Below are positions 53,015 to 60,214 of a DNA stretch of 64,000 nucleotides, piece after piece (the stretch's first letter is position 1; every line of letters starts with the position of its first letter). Both the position numbers and the translations under genes were made by a program. This DNA is from a virus: positions 150,201-214,200 of the IMG/VR virus record IMGVR_UViG_3300032931_001151; one strand, written 5' to 3'. A model generated the notes under the pieces. That model searched no databases. It worked only from the letters and a program-made list of their open reading frames with translations, and was not told the origin of the DNA.

Positions 53015-53239
53015 ATGAGTGAATACTTTTTACAACGCTTTAAAGTCAAAAAAGTTATTTTTGTTAATAACGAAAGATTTAGATATATTTCTAAAGATGA
53101 GATGGCAGAAGTCCGTCCAACTCATATTAGAATGTTAGAACAAATGGGTGACTTATCGGAAAAAAATCTTTATTTTATGCCGAATAATCCCGTTGATTTG
53201 CAAACGCAAATATTTAGAATTCATCTAAGCGATAAGTGA
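53015..53239 (+). CDS. Small hypothetical protein
   Basis: 74 residues from the ATG at 53015; the ATG two codons earlier is too close to the RBS (AAGGA). Mixed strand-helix content with a basic N-terminal part (RFKVKKVIFVNNERFRYISK) and no motif I recognise. It lies between the possible nuclease gene and ribonucleotide reductase. Confidence 0.65.
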   Translation: MSEYFLQRFKVKKVIFVNNERFRYISKDEMAEVRPTHIRMLEQMGDLSEKNLYFMPNNPVDLQTQIFRIHLSDK

Positions 53240-53289
53240 TCTTATCCAAATAACACTAGAAACAACCAAATAAAATTTGAGTTGATGTT

Positions 53290-53315
53290 GGACTATTTTA
53301 GAAGATAAATAGTCC
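53290..53315 (+). promoter_or_regulatory. Hairpin in the nrdJ leader
   Basis: GGACTATTT (53290-53298) pairs perfectly with AAATAGTCC (53307-53315), 30 bases before the nrdJ start. No T tract follows, so it is more likely an RNA stability or translation element than a terminator. Confidence 0.45.
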
Positions 53316-53345
53316 TTACCCAGATAATTAATAGGAGAGAAAGTT

Positions 53346-55598
53346 ATGTCAGTTAAAATGCTTCAAGAATATACTAGATATTCAAAATACTCAAAATACT
53401 TGCCAAATGAGAAAAGAAGAGAGACTTGGGAAGAACAAGTAAATAGAGTATTTAGTATGCACGAAGCAAATTTTGGAGATAAATTAAAAGATATTAAAGA
53501 AGATTTTGATTTTGCTAAATCAATGGTAATGAAAAAAAGAGTGTTAGGTTCTCAACGAGCATTACAATTTGGTGGAAAACCAATACTTGATAAGAATGCT
53601 AAAATGTACAACTGTACCGTTAGTTATGTAGATAGACCTAGATTTTTCCAAGAATGCATGTATTTATTATTGTGCGGATGTGGTACGGGATTCTCGGTAC
53701 AAACCCATCACATACAAAAACTTCCTGGAATTATGGCAAGAACTAATGGTGAAAAAACTTATGAAATTCCCGATAGCATTGAAGGTTGGGCGGATGCGGT
53801 TGGAATTTTAGTATCTTCATATTTTACGAATGATCAACCATTTAAAGACTATATTGGATATAAAGTAAATTTTGATTATAGTAAGATTAGGCCAGCCGGA
53901 GCTTCTCTCTCTTGGGGTGGGAAGGCTCCAGGACCTAAAGGATTACAAGCCTCTTTGAATAAAATAGAAGAAATTTTTGAAAATGTTTTAAAGTCTTCAG
54001 AAAAAGTAAGTTCCAAGTTAAGACCAATTGACGCATATGATATGATAATGCACTTATCCGATGCCGTAATTAGTGGAGGTGTGCGTCGAAGTGCGTGTAT
54101 TTCAATATTTTCCGCCGATGATATGGAAATGGCAAATGCTAAAACCGGAGATTGGTTTATAAAGAATCCGCAAAGAGGTCGATCAAATAATTCAGCTTTA
54201 CTAATTCGTAAGGAAACCACTAAAGAAGACTTTACAAAGTTAATGAAATCGGTTAAAGAATTTGGAGAGCCTGGATTTATTTGGAGCGATAATAAAGAAT
54301 CATTATATAATCCATGTGTTGAAATTAATATGTATGCTTATAATGACGAAGGAAAGTCTGGTTGGCAATTTTGCAACCTTTGTGAAATCAATATGAAAAA
54401 ATGCAAGACAAGAGAAGAGTTTTTAGAGTCATGTCGAGCCGCAGCAATTTTAGGAACATTGCAAGCCTCATATCATAAATTTGATTATTTGGGGGAGATA
54501 TCGGAGCAAATTGTTAAAAAAGAGGCATTATTAGGATGCTCAATGACTGGAATGATGGATAGTCCCGATATAGCATTTAATCCCGAAATACAAAAAGAGG
54601 GTGCTCAATTAATTCTTGATGTAAATGAAAAAATAGCTAAAATACTCGGAGTTAATAAATGTGCAAGAGCCACATGTGTTAAACCTGCTGGTAGTACAAG
54701 TTGTCTTCTTGGTTCGGCTAGTGGAATTCATCCACATCATGCTCGTAGATATTTCCGTAGAGTTCAAGCAAATGTAAATGAGGCACCTCTTAAGTATTTC
54801 CAGGCCCATAATCCAAGAGCCGTAGAAACTTCGGTTTGGAGTAATACCAAAACCGATATGGTAATTTCGTTCCTTTGTGAAGTTCCAGATGGTGCTAAGA
54901 TAAAAAATCAAGTAAATGCTATTCAACTATTAGATCATGTAAAATTGACCCAACAAAATTGGGTTGAATTTGGTACAAGAAAAGATGCACCCGTTGCATC
55001 TTGGCTAAGACATAACGTATCAAATACTATAACGGTAAAGGACGATGAGTGGGATGGAGTAACCGATTATATTTACGAAAATAGAAAATGGTTCGCCGGA
55101 ATATCACTATTGCCAATGTCGGGAGATCTTGATTATCCACAAGCGCCATTTACCACCGTACTTGAACCTAAAGAAATAATGGCTCAATATGGAGAAGGAT
55201 CGCTATTTGCTTCTGGTTTAATCGTTGATGGATTAAAAGCATTTAATGACAATCTTTGGGCAGCTTGCGATTGCGCTTTAGGAATAGGAGAAAAACTTTC
55301 ACTAACTCCCGAACAAGCAAAATTGACCAATGGGAAACTTAAAGCATTAGTTGATAAGTTATCGGAGAAAGAAGATTGGATTCGTAGATTTAAGCAATTT
55401 GCTGAAAGATATTGTAATGGCGATTTAAGAAGATGCTCACATCTTTTGAAGCACGTTACTAATTATAAACTTTGGGTGGATTTGAAGAGAGAATACCAAC
55501 CAGTTGATTGGTCATTATGCTATGAAGAAGACTTTAAAATAGATGTTACTACTTTGGCGGGCCAAGCATGTAGCGGCGGTCAATGTGAAATGAAGTAA
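53346..55598 (+). CDS. nrdJ: Adenosylcobalamin-dependent ribonucleotide reductase (class II)
   Basis: 750 residues, the size of monomeric class II triphosphate reductases. It makes dNTPs with B12 as radical source and so works with or without oxygen, if the host supplies cobalamin. Seen: MYNCTVSYVDRP (redox Cys), LLLCGCGTGFSVQ, GGVRRSACISIFSADD, the catalytic N-x-C-x-E as FCNLCEIN, and the terminal Cys pair in GQACSGGQCEMK that reloads the active site. TAGGAG precedes the ATG. T4 uses class I and class III enzymes instead. Confidence 0.93.
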   Translation: MSVKMLQEYTRYSKYSKYLPNEKRRETWEEQVNRVFSMHEANFGDKLKDIKEDFDFAKSMVMKKRVLGSQRALQFGGKPILDKNAKMYNCTVSYVDRPRFFQECMYLLLCGCGTGFSVQTHHIQKLPGIMARTNGEKTYEIPDSIEGWADAVGILVSSYFTNDQPFKDYIGYKVNFDYSKIRPAGASLSWGGKAPGPKGLQASLNKIEEIFENVLKSSEKVSSKLRPIDAYDMIMHLSDAVISGGVRRSACISIFSADDMEMANAKTGDWFIKNPQRGRSNNSALLIRKETTKEDFTKLMKSVKEFGEPGFIWSDNKESLYNPCVEINMYAYNDEGKSGWQFCNLCEINMKKCKTREEFLESCRAAAILGTLQASYHKFDYLGEISEQIVKKEALLGCSMTGMMDSPDIAFNPEIQKEGAQLILDVNEKIAKILGVNKCARATCVKPAGSTSCLLGSASGIHPHHARRYFRRVQANVNEAPLKYFQAHNPRAVETSVWSNTKTDMVISFLCEVPDGAKIKNQVNAIQLLDHVKLTQQNWVEFGTRKDAPVASWLRHNVSNTITVKDDEWDGVTDYIYENRKWFAGISLLPMSGDLDYPQAPFTTVLEPKEIMAQYGEGSLFASGLIVDGLKAFNDNLWAACDCALGIGEKLSLTPEQAKLTNGKLKALVDKLSEKEDWIRRFKQFAERYCNGDLRRCSHLLKHVTNYKLWVDLKREYQPVDWSLCYEEDFKIDVTTLAGQACSGGQCEMK

Positions 55599-55615
55599 AT
55601 TATATAATTAATTTA

Positions 55616-55657
55616 TGATATAATTACCTCCGTGGAAATACGGAGGTAATTTTTTTG
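55616..55657 (+). terminator. Terminator hairpin carrying the HNH gene's RBS
   Basis: A 12-bp perfect stem (55622-55633 with 55640-55651) and seven T close the nrdJ transcript. The 3' arm contains CGGAGGT, the apparent RBS of the TTG start at 55655, so folding hides it. An extended -10 box (TGATATAAT, 55616-55624) overlaps the 5' arm; RNA started from it would begin near 55631 and could not form the full stem. Confidence 0.7.
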
Positions 55658-55963
55658 AAAACACTCACTGATCAATATAAATGTTACTTTTGTGAATTAC
55701 AAGAACCTATTAATGTATCTAAAACTAATAATTTTAGAAGGCTCATAGAAAAGCACCATATTATAGAAAAAAACCAAAATGGAAATAATGATGCTAATAA
55801 TTTAGTTCCAGTATGCTCTAATTGTCACTCAAAGATACATCTAGGACTTATTAATCCAAAAATGTGGCTATTTACTACTAGCGGTTGGAAATTGCTTTGG
55901 AAAGATTCTAAGAATATAGAGTATCTCGGAAGAGATAAAATTTCTATAAATAGTCATATATAG
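55655..55963 (+). CDS. HNH endonuclease, probably free-standing homing type
   Basis: 102 residues. CYFC near residue 9, then EKHHIIEKNQNGNNDANNLV (about 32-51) and CSNCHSKIH (about 54-62): the beta-beta-alpha metal fold of HNH nucleases with two Cys pairs for zinc. The start is TTG, with the RBS inside a terminator hairpin, a design that would keep expression low until another promoter is used. It sits between intact genes after nrdJ, a gene that often hosts mobile endonucleases in phages. It ends in TAG. Confidence 0.85.
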   Translation: MKTLTDQYKCYFCELQEPINVSKTNNFRRLIEKHHIIEKNQNGNNDANNLVPVCSNCHSKIHLGLINPKMWLFTTSGWKLLWKDSKNIEYLGRDKISINSHI

Positions 55964-55986
55964 AAACTATTATTAGGAGTCTCATT

Positions 55987-57273
55987 ATGGATGCTATATT
56001 CAATGAAGAAGTTAAAAATATATTTACAACTACTTATAATACAACATTTAACGAAAATGTTAAAATTAGAAATTATTTGACGGAATCAAAAAAGAGATTT
56101 CCACATCTTAATGAGAGTTTTCTTATTGAAAATAAAGATTTGATGGAAAACATTAAGAAATTTGACGTATCTGATAGAGATATTATGGATGCTTTTCATG
56201 TTGACTTAGTACAAGCTAAAAATATTCATACATCATTTAGATCATTCGCAATAGCAGAACATTATGCAAAGATCGAACAAGACGTAGAATTATTCAATGA
56301 AAAAGTAAATGCCTCTTGTTTATCGGTTTTATTAGTTGAAGCACCTAAATTTGACCCAGAAGCAACTTTAGATCCGGCTTTTATGTCTCAACAAAAGTTG
56401 GCGGCAGTTAAAAAGGCTTCCCAAAAAGCACAACAATCTACTCCAAAAGCACTAGAAGTAGCACCTGAAGCCCCAAAGGCAGCCGAAACTACCCCCGAAC
56501 CGGCTAAAGCTGAAGAAAAAAAAGGATTCTTGGCAAAAGTTAAAGACTTCCTTGTAAAAGCTGGAAAAATAGTCGTGGCGGTTGGCCAATCTAAAGCTTT
56601 CTATAAAGCCCTTGCTATGGGTGCTATTATGGTTATTCTCGGAGTAATAGCCGGAGCATTAGGCGGTTGGTTCGCAATAGGATTTGCAGGGATAAAAGGT
56701 CTTTTAGGATTATTCTCAATATATAAGGGTTCAAAAGAACTTATTAAAACTGCCGATTTTGCACAAGGTAAAAAGGGAATAGAAGGTGTCAAAGAGTGGA
56801 TTAAGAGTTCTAAAGATCCAAAAAATGCAACCAAAATAATCGTTGCTATCGCTAAGATAGCTCTAGGTACTTGGGGTGCGTCATCTGCAATAGGTAAGAT
56901 AATGACTGAAATTACTATTATGGGTGGATCTCATGTTGGGGCTACTCCTGATGTAAGTAAAGCGGCACCAACTACTAGTCCAACTTCGGATATAGCGAAA
57001 GTGTCTGGCGCTGAAGCCGTTCCTACGGTTGATCACGCTAAAGATCAATTAGAAAAAATATCTAAAATATTTGCTACCAATCCAACTCAAGGAAAAGTTT
57101 TATTTTCAAAGTGGGGAGAAGCATTAGCATCGGCAGAATCTGAAGGAAAAATAACGGATGGTCAAGTGTTGGAAATGCTTAAAGGCAAAATGTCTCCAGA
57201 AAAAGCAGATACTTGGTGGGAAATGGCAAAACAAAGTTTTGACTCGGCCCAAAAAGCAACGGCGATTAGATAA
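55987..57273 (+). CDS. Hydrophobic hypothetical protein with FDPEATL motif
   Basis: 428 residues. Helical N-terminal domain (about 1-110), then PKFDPEATLDPAFMSQQ (about 118-134), a motif shared with the 615-residue protein at 5086-6933. An Ala/Pro/Glu linker follows, then long hydrophobic stretches (about 205-245 and 280-300: MGAIMVILGVIAGALGGWFA) that may span a membrane, and a helical C-terminus. TAGGAG precedes the ATG. It may be an internal virion protein delivered with DNA or a membrane-acting late protein. Family not recognised. Confidence 0.75.
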   Translation: MDAIFNEEVKNIFTTTYNTTFNENVKIRNYLTESKKRFPHLNESFLIENKDLMENIKKFDVSDRDIMDAFHVDLVQAKNIHTSFRSFAIAEHYAKIEQDVELFNEKVNASCLSVLLVEAPKFDPEATLDPAFMSQQKLAAVKKASQKAQQSTPKALEVAPEAPKAAETTPEPAKAEEKKGFLAKVKDFLVKAGKIVVAVGQSKAFYKALAMGAIMVILGVIAGALGGWFAIGFAGIKGLLGLFSIYKGSKELIKTADFAQGKKGIEGVKEWIKSSKDPKNATKIIVAIAKIALGTWGASSAIGKIMTEITIMGGSHVGATPDVSKAAPTTSPTSDIAKVSGAEAVPTVDHAKDQLEKISKIFATNPTQGKVLFSKWGEALASAESEGKITDGQVLEMLKGKMSPEKADTWWEMAKQSFDSAQKATAIR

Positions 57274-57274
57274 A

Positions 57275-57601
57275 TCATTTTAAATTTTGTGCGGCCTTGA
57301 TGTCTTTATCAAGGTCGCTAAATTTCTTCTCCGTGCTATCATTATTTTTCCGACCTAGAACTTTGTGATTTTTCATATCATCAATAGACTCCGATACCAT
57401 CTTATCAATGGTCAAATCTAAAGAAATGTACGGACTCATTTCGTTGATTTTTTCTTTGAGTTTCTTATTCTCGGTTTGATACGTGATTAGAGTCACTTCA
57501 AGTTGCTTAACTTTATTACGACTTTGAAGTCCATCCATAATAGATGAAGCTACTAATATAACTCCCGAAAGAATAAGACCGATTGCTAGTGATTTTGACA
57601 T
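57275..57601 (-). CDS. Small membrane-anchored coiled-coil protein
   Basis: 108 residues. One N-terminal membrane helix (LAIGLILSGVILVASSIMDG) then a coiled coil and a charged tail, the layout of an inner-membrane spanin, though such shapes are common. AAGGAG precedes the ATG and a strong sigma-70-type promoter lies at 57621-57648, so it is probably made early. Early timing suits a superinfection-exclusion or host-modifying role better than lysis. It ends one base after the 428-residue gene on the other strand. Confidence 0.72.
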   Translation of the reverse strand: MSKSLAIGLILSGVILVASSIMDGLQSRNKVKQLEVTLITYQTENKKLKEKINEMSPYISLDLTIDKMVSESIDDMKNHKVLGRKNNDSTEKKFSDLDKDIKAAQNLK

Positions 57602-57620
57602 TTTGTATCTCCTTGGCCTT

Positions 57621-57648
57621 ATTATAGAGATAGATTTGGATATGTCAA
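57621..57648 (-). promoter_or_regulatory. Sigma-70 promoter, consensus-like
   Basis: On the minus strand TTGACA, a 16-base spacer and TATAAT; drives the small membrane protein. Confidence 0.8.
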
Positions 57649-57672
57649 GAAGGTAATTCTAAAAGAAAGTTG

Positions 57673-57700
57673 TTGACAAACTTAAAAGGTATGCTAGAAT
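57673..57700 (+). promoter_or_regulatory. Sigma-70 promoter of the tRNA operon
   Basis: TTGACA (57673-57678), 16-base spacer, and TAGAAT with a TGC extension. It sits back-to-back with the promoter of the leftward membrane-protein gene. RNA would start near 57707, upstream of the leader ORF. Confidence 0.8.
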
Positions 57701-57724
57701 GAAAGAGAAGAAAAAAGAAATCAA

Positions 57725-57732
57725 TATAAATA
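57725..57732 (+). promoter_or_regulatory. T4-type late promoter in the tRNA leader
   Basis: TATAAATA, 19 bases before the leader ORF start. RNA would start near 57738 at the RBS, so late transcripts may translate the leader poorly. Confidence 0.55.
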
Positions 57733-57751
57733 ACACTAAAGGATATAAATC

Positions 57752-57868
57752 ATGACCACTCAAACTAACATTAAGCTTCGCTCGGATAGCAAGCCCTTAT
57801 CATGGGATTCCCATAGTATGTTAGTGTCCCTCTTTAGCATTATGCCAAGCAAGGGACTCCTAGGTTAA
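57752..57868 (+). CDS. 38-residue leader peptide of the tRNA operon
   Basis: AAAGGA lies 8 bases before the ATG, and the frame ends in TAA on the first arm of an attenuator. Eight of 38 codons are serine, and they use TCG, AGC, TCA, TCC and AGT, one for each of the five serine anticodons (CGA, GCT, TGA, GGA, ACT) in the downstream tRNA array. Most other codons (ATT, AAG, CTT, CTC, CTA, TTA, CGC, GAT, TGG, CAT, TTT, CCA, ACC, ACT, ATG) also match phage tRNAs. Several of these (CTC, CGC, TCC, AGC) are rare in the AT-rich genes around. The peptide itself probably has no function; a ribosome stalled in it would. Expression is unproven. Confidence 0.6.
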   Translation: MTTQTNIKLRSDSKPLSWDSHSMLVSLFSIMPSKGLLG

Positions 57869-57922
57869 GATTCGGACACATCCGATAACTCTTAAACCTA
57901 GGGCCAAAACCCTAGGTTTTTT
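57826..57922 (+). promoter_or_regulatory. Transcription attenuator with mutually exclusive hairpins
   Basis: Arm A, CCTAGGTT (57859-57866), covers the leader's last codons and stop. Arm B, AACCTAGG (57895-57902), pairs perfectly with A (with AAG/CTT extending it), enclosing a small hairpin (57872-57885). B also forms the 5' side of a terminator stem (57894-57903 with 57910-57919) followed by six T. An upstream stem, GTCCCT/AGGGAC (57826-57831 with 57852-57857), looks like a pause hairpin. A ribosome at the stop would cover A and allow termination; one stalled upstream would leave A free to take B and let RNA run into the tRNAs. Confidence 0.65.
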
Positions 57923-57979
57923 CGTATTTGACAACTATATAATTGTAGAATAGAAGACATACTCTTTGAGTGTGTCTAT

Positions 57980-58070
57980 GGAGTAGACAATAGGAAAAGT
58001 TCCTAGAGAGTTTGCTAAACTCATCGTGCCTTTTATTAGGCATTCAGTGCGAATCTGAGCTACTCCACCA
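57980..58070 (+). tRNA. tRNA-Ser (GCT)
   Basis: Acceptor GGAGTAG/CTACTCC with encoded CCA, anticodon GCT (loop TTGCTAA), long variable arm, T loop TGCGAAT. First tRNA after the attenuator; a 10-bp hairpin (57955-57977) just before it may guide processing. Discriminator base is A, unlike the G typical of bacterial tRNA-Ser. Confidence 0.88.
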
Positions 58071-58072
58071 AT

Positions 58073-58150
58073 GGGCAAAAGTCTAGCTGGTATGCTAGTA
58101 AACGTCTGATAAGCGTTTTTAGGTGAGTTCGATTCTCACTTTGCCCACCA
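58073..58150 (+). tRNA. tRNA-Ile (GAT)
   Basis: Acceptor GGGCAAA/TTTGCCC, anticodon loop CTGATAA, T loop TTCGATT, CCA encoded. Only two bases after the previous tRNA. Confidence 0.92.
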
Positions 58151-58218
58151 TTCCCTTTAATAGAGTTGGAGTTGAAACTATTTTAGCTGAGGTTAAGCTA
58201 ATTAAAACCTCAAGTCAT

Positions 58219-58294
58219 CAGGCCGTAGTGTTTAACAGTAGCATGGCTCGTTTGGGGCGAGGTGGAGGGAGTGCAAATCTCCCCGGCTTGACCA
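58219..58294 (+). tRNA. tRNA-Pro (TGG)
   Basis: Acceptor CAGGCCG/CGGCTTG with one G-T pair, anticodon loop TTTGGGG, T arm GGGAG/CTCCC, CCA encoded. The anticodon stem has one mismatch. Confidence 0.82.
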
Positions 58295-58309
58295 TTTTTA
58301 GTAATTCAT

Positions 58310-58383
58310 ACCGATGTAGCATAAGTAGCAAATGCGAAAGATTGTCGATCTTTAGATAGTGGGTGCAAGTCCCATCATCGGTG
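58310..58383 (+). tRNA. tRNA-Asp (GTC)
   Basis: Acceptor ACCGATG/CATCGGT, anticodon loop TTGTCGA, discriminator G as expected for Asp. CCA is not encoded. Confidence 0.88.
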
Positions 58384-58444
58384 CTTTTATTAACAATAGA
58401 ATTAATATATGATATAATGTACTTTCACTATTAGAAAGGATTAT

Positions 58445-58714
58445 ATGAAAGATTCAAAATATGGCATATTTCAAGAATATATAAGATGCTATAGAGATAT
58501 ACTCATTTATATAAAAAAGTATGAACATGATAGCGATGAAATCACTAAGGATAGATTTGAAAGTAAAAGGTTAAAATTAATAGATATGGAAGAAAACGAA
58601 TCGTTTATTGTTAATATTCTATCTATATTAGAAATGCCTAGCACACAAGATATTTGTATTACGAGTAGTTTCCCAAGTAATATTTTGAAATGCACTACAT
58701 ATAATAAAAATTAA
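58445..58714 (+). CDS. Small hypothetical protein inside the tRNA array
   Basis: 89 residues, helical and charged, with no motif I recognise. AAAGGA stands before the ATG. An extended -10 box (TGATATAAT, 58410-58418) precedes it, and its ATATAAT can pair with ATTATAT at the start codon, so expression may depend on where the RNA begins. It splits the tRNA array into two groups. Confidence 0.65.
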   Translation: MKDSKYGIFQEYIRCYRDILIYIKKYEHDSDEITKDRFESKRLKLIDMEENESFIVNILSILEMPSTQDICITSSFPSNILKCTTYNKN

Positions 58715-58730
58715 TTTATATAGAATTTAT

Positions 58731-58805
58731 GCCGGGGTCGTATATGAGGTAATACGCAAGTCTGAAGAACTTGATCAACGGATTCGAGCGCCGTCCCCGG
58801 CACCA
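58731..58805 (+). tRNA. tRNA-Phe (GAA)
   Basis: Acceptor GCCGGGG/CCCCGGC, anticodon loop CTGAAGA, CCA encoded. Confidence 0.92.
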
Positions 58806-58850
58806 TTTACATAGGGTTACAACTCCCATAGTTAAAAGTTGAAACTTTGT

Positions 58851-58927
58851 GGGTTGCAAGCATAAATGGAAGGATGCCATCGATTCTTAATCGATAGAGT
58901 AGGGTTCGAATCCCTAGCGACCCACCA
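58851..58927 (+). tRNA. tRNA-Lys (CTT)
   Basis: Acceptor GGGTTGC/GCGACCC, anticodon stem ATCGA/TCGAT with loop TTCTTAA, T arm TAGGG/CCCTA, CCA encoded. Confidence 0.92.
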
Positions 58928-58930
58928 CAT

Positions 58931-59019
58931 GGATTAGGCAATTGCAGGAGATGCAACATTGTTTGGAAAACAATTGGGGCCTTTACGGGCCTTTGGAGCG
59001 TAACCAAGCTAATCCGCCA
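58931..59019 (+). tRNA. tRNA-Ser (GGA)
   Basis: Acceptor GGATTAG/CTAATCC, anticodon loop TTGGAAA, long variable arm, T arm CTTGG/CCAAG, discriminator G, CCA encoded. Confidence 0.92.
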
Positions 59020-59024
59020 TTTTT

Positions 59025-59114
59025 GGAAATACGGGAACATAGTTGTTCAAATAGTTTCGAAAACTATCCTTGGTCTTAATTGGCCTAACCGTGCGATTCG
59101 GTGTATTTCCTCCA
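59025..59114 (+). tRNA. tRNA-Ser (CGA)
   Basis: Acceptor GGAAATA/TATTTCC, anticodon loop TTCGAAA, long variable arm with GGTC/GGCC, CCA encoded. Confidence 0.92.
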
Positions 59115-59148
59115 ACTTCGTGATATAATAAATAGTACGAGAGGCAAT

Positions 59149-59937
59149 ATGAATATAACAATTGATCACGATAACGATGGTTTTGGCGCACAAATGATGG
59201 GTATTATATCTGCTATAGCATATGCAAAATTTCATGAACATACTTATTATCACACACCAAGAAAAAATATAAAATTGGTTGGGATAGAAGAACCTCAGAA
59301 TGCGGAGATTGATAAAATTAATGAGTTTTTAAACACATTTATGAAAAATTTGGGAATAAATTTAATGCCATCTGAAATTTTACTTGACGGAGAGGGTAAA
59401 CCAAAATTTACATGTGAAGTTAGGCCACATTTTCATGACGAAATATATTACAACGGATCAAACTATTATACGAAAGAATTTAATACATATCTAAGACAAA
59501 ATTATCCACTTACTAAACCTAACTATTATGAAAATATGCATAATATAGCAATTCACATTAGAAGGGGATCTGATATAGATTCACCATCGCAACGGCATAA
59601 TAGATGGATTGATTCAAACGTTTATAATTGTCTTATAGACTTAATACACGTAAAATATCCAAATAGTATTATACATGTATTTTCTTGGGGTGATCCAGAA
59701 ATAGAGATAAAACCGTTCATAGTATTTCATTCATCAAATAGTGGTTCAACATTTTTAGATGACTATAATGCATTAGTTTGGGCCGACATATTGGTAGTGG
59801 GGTCAAGTACTTTTAGTCTTTCTGCCGCTCTTATAAACAATAATAAAATAATAATTGATGGGGCATTTTATAAATTAAATGGTATGTACATACCAAATGA
59901 ATGGATGCAAAATTTTAAAGAATTTTATGTAATGTGA
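59149..59937 (+). CDS. Fucosyltransferase-like protein in the tRNA array
   Basis: 262 residues from the ATG at 59149 (GAGAGG upstream; the longer frame overlaps a tRNA). DNDGFGAQMMGIISAIAYAK (about 8-27) and NIAIHIRRGSDIDSPSQRHN (about 137-156) are the glycine motif and H-x-R-R-G-x-D-type GDP-fucose site of the GT11/GT23/O-fucosyltransferase superfamily; the third motif is VGSSTFSLSAALIN near the end. It is a distant relative of the protein at 42712-43551. An extended -10 box (TGATATAAT) lies at 59121-59129. Why a sugar transferase lies among tRNAs is unclear; tRNA regions collect accessory genes. Confidence 0.78.
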   Translation: MNITIDHDNDGFGAQMMGIISAIAYAKFHEHTYYHTPRKNIKLVGIEEPQNAEIDKINEFLNTFMKNLGINLMPSEILLDGEGKPKFTCEVRPHFHDEIYYNGSNYYTKEFNTYLRQNYPLTKPNYYENMHNIAIHIRRGSDIDSPSQRHNRWIDSNVYNCLIDLIHVKYPNSIIHVFSWGDPEIEIKPFIVFHSSNSGSTFLDDYNALVWADILVVGSSTFSLSAALINNNKIIIDGAFYKLNGMYIPNEWMQNFKEFYVM

Positions 59938-59986
59938 AATATTATAGAATAAAGAATTATTCTAAAGATTATGAAAAAATTAAAAT

Positions 59987-60078
59987 GGATCGGTGAGTGA
60001 GCGGTCAAAACTAGAAATTTACTAAATTTCCGATCCCAGAAATGGGGTCCGTAGGTTCGAATCCTACCCGATCCGCCA
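59987..60078 (+). tRNA. tRNA-Ser (ACT), unusual anticodon
   Basis: Acceptor GGATCGG/CCGATCC, anticodon stem GAAAT/ATTTC, loop TTACTAA, long variable arm GATCCC/GGGGTC, T arm GTAGG/CCTAC, discriminator G, CCA encoded. The arms are perfect, but an ACT anticodon is very rare in bacteria and phages; it would read AGT. Confidence 0.82.
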
Positions 60079-60081
60079 TAT

Positions 60082-60174
60082 GGAGAGAACAACCGAGAAT
60101 AGTTTTCGGCACTGATTTGAAATCAGAGGGTTCCGTGCAAACGGGATAAGGTGCGATACCTTGGCTCTCCACCA
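60082..60174 (+). tRNA. tRNA-Ser (TGA)
   Basis: Acceptor GGAGAG/CTCTCC, anticodon loop TTTGAAA, long variable arm TCCGT/ACGGGA, CCA encoded. It completes the set of serine codons. Confidence 0.88.
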
Positions 60175-60176
60175 TC

Positions 60177-60204
60177 TTGACAATATATTAAAATATGCTA
60201 TAAT
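60177..60204 (+). promoter_or_regulatory. Sigma-70 promoter of the CTA-anticodon tRNA
   Basis: TTGACA, 16-base spacer, and TGCTATAAT, ending 10 bases before the tRNA. It is nearly identical in form to the promoter at 57673-57700, so this tRNA has its own strong start. Confidence 0.82.
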
Positions 60205-60214
60205 GAACTCACAT

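Noticed and set aside
53240-53345. Cobalamin riboswitch before nrdJ
   Set aside because: The gap is only about 106 bases with one simple hairpin and no B12-box-like core.
57928-57951. Second TTGACA promoter just before the first tRNA
   Set aside because: The spacing from TTGACA to TAGAAT is only 12 bases, and to TATAAT four, too short for sigma-70.
58151-58218. Another tRNA between tRNA-Ile and tRNA-Pro
   Set aside because: Small hairpins occur, but no T arm or acceptor pair can be formed.
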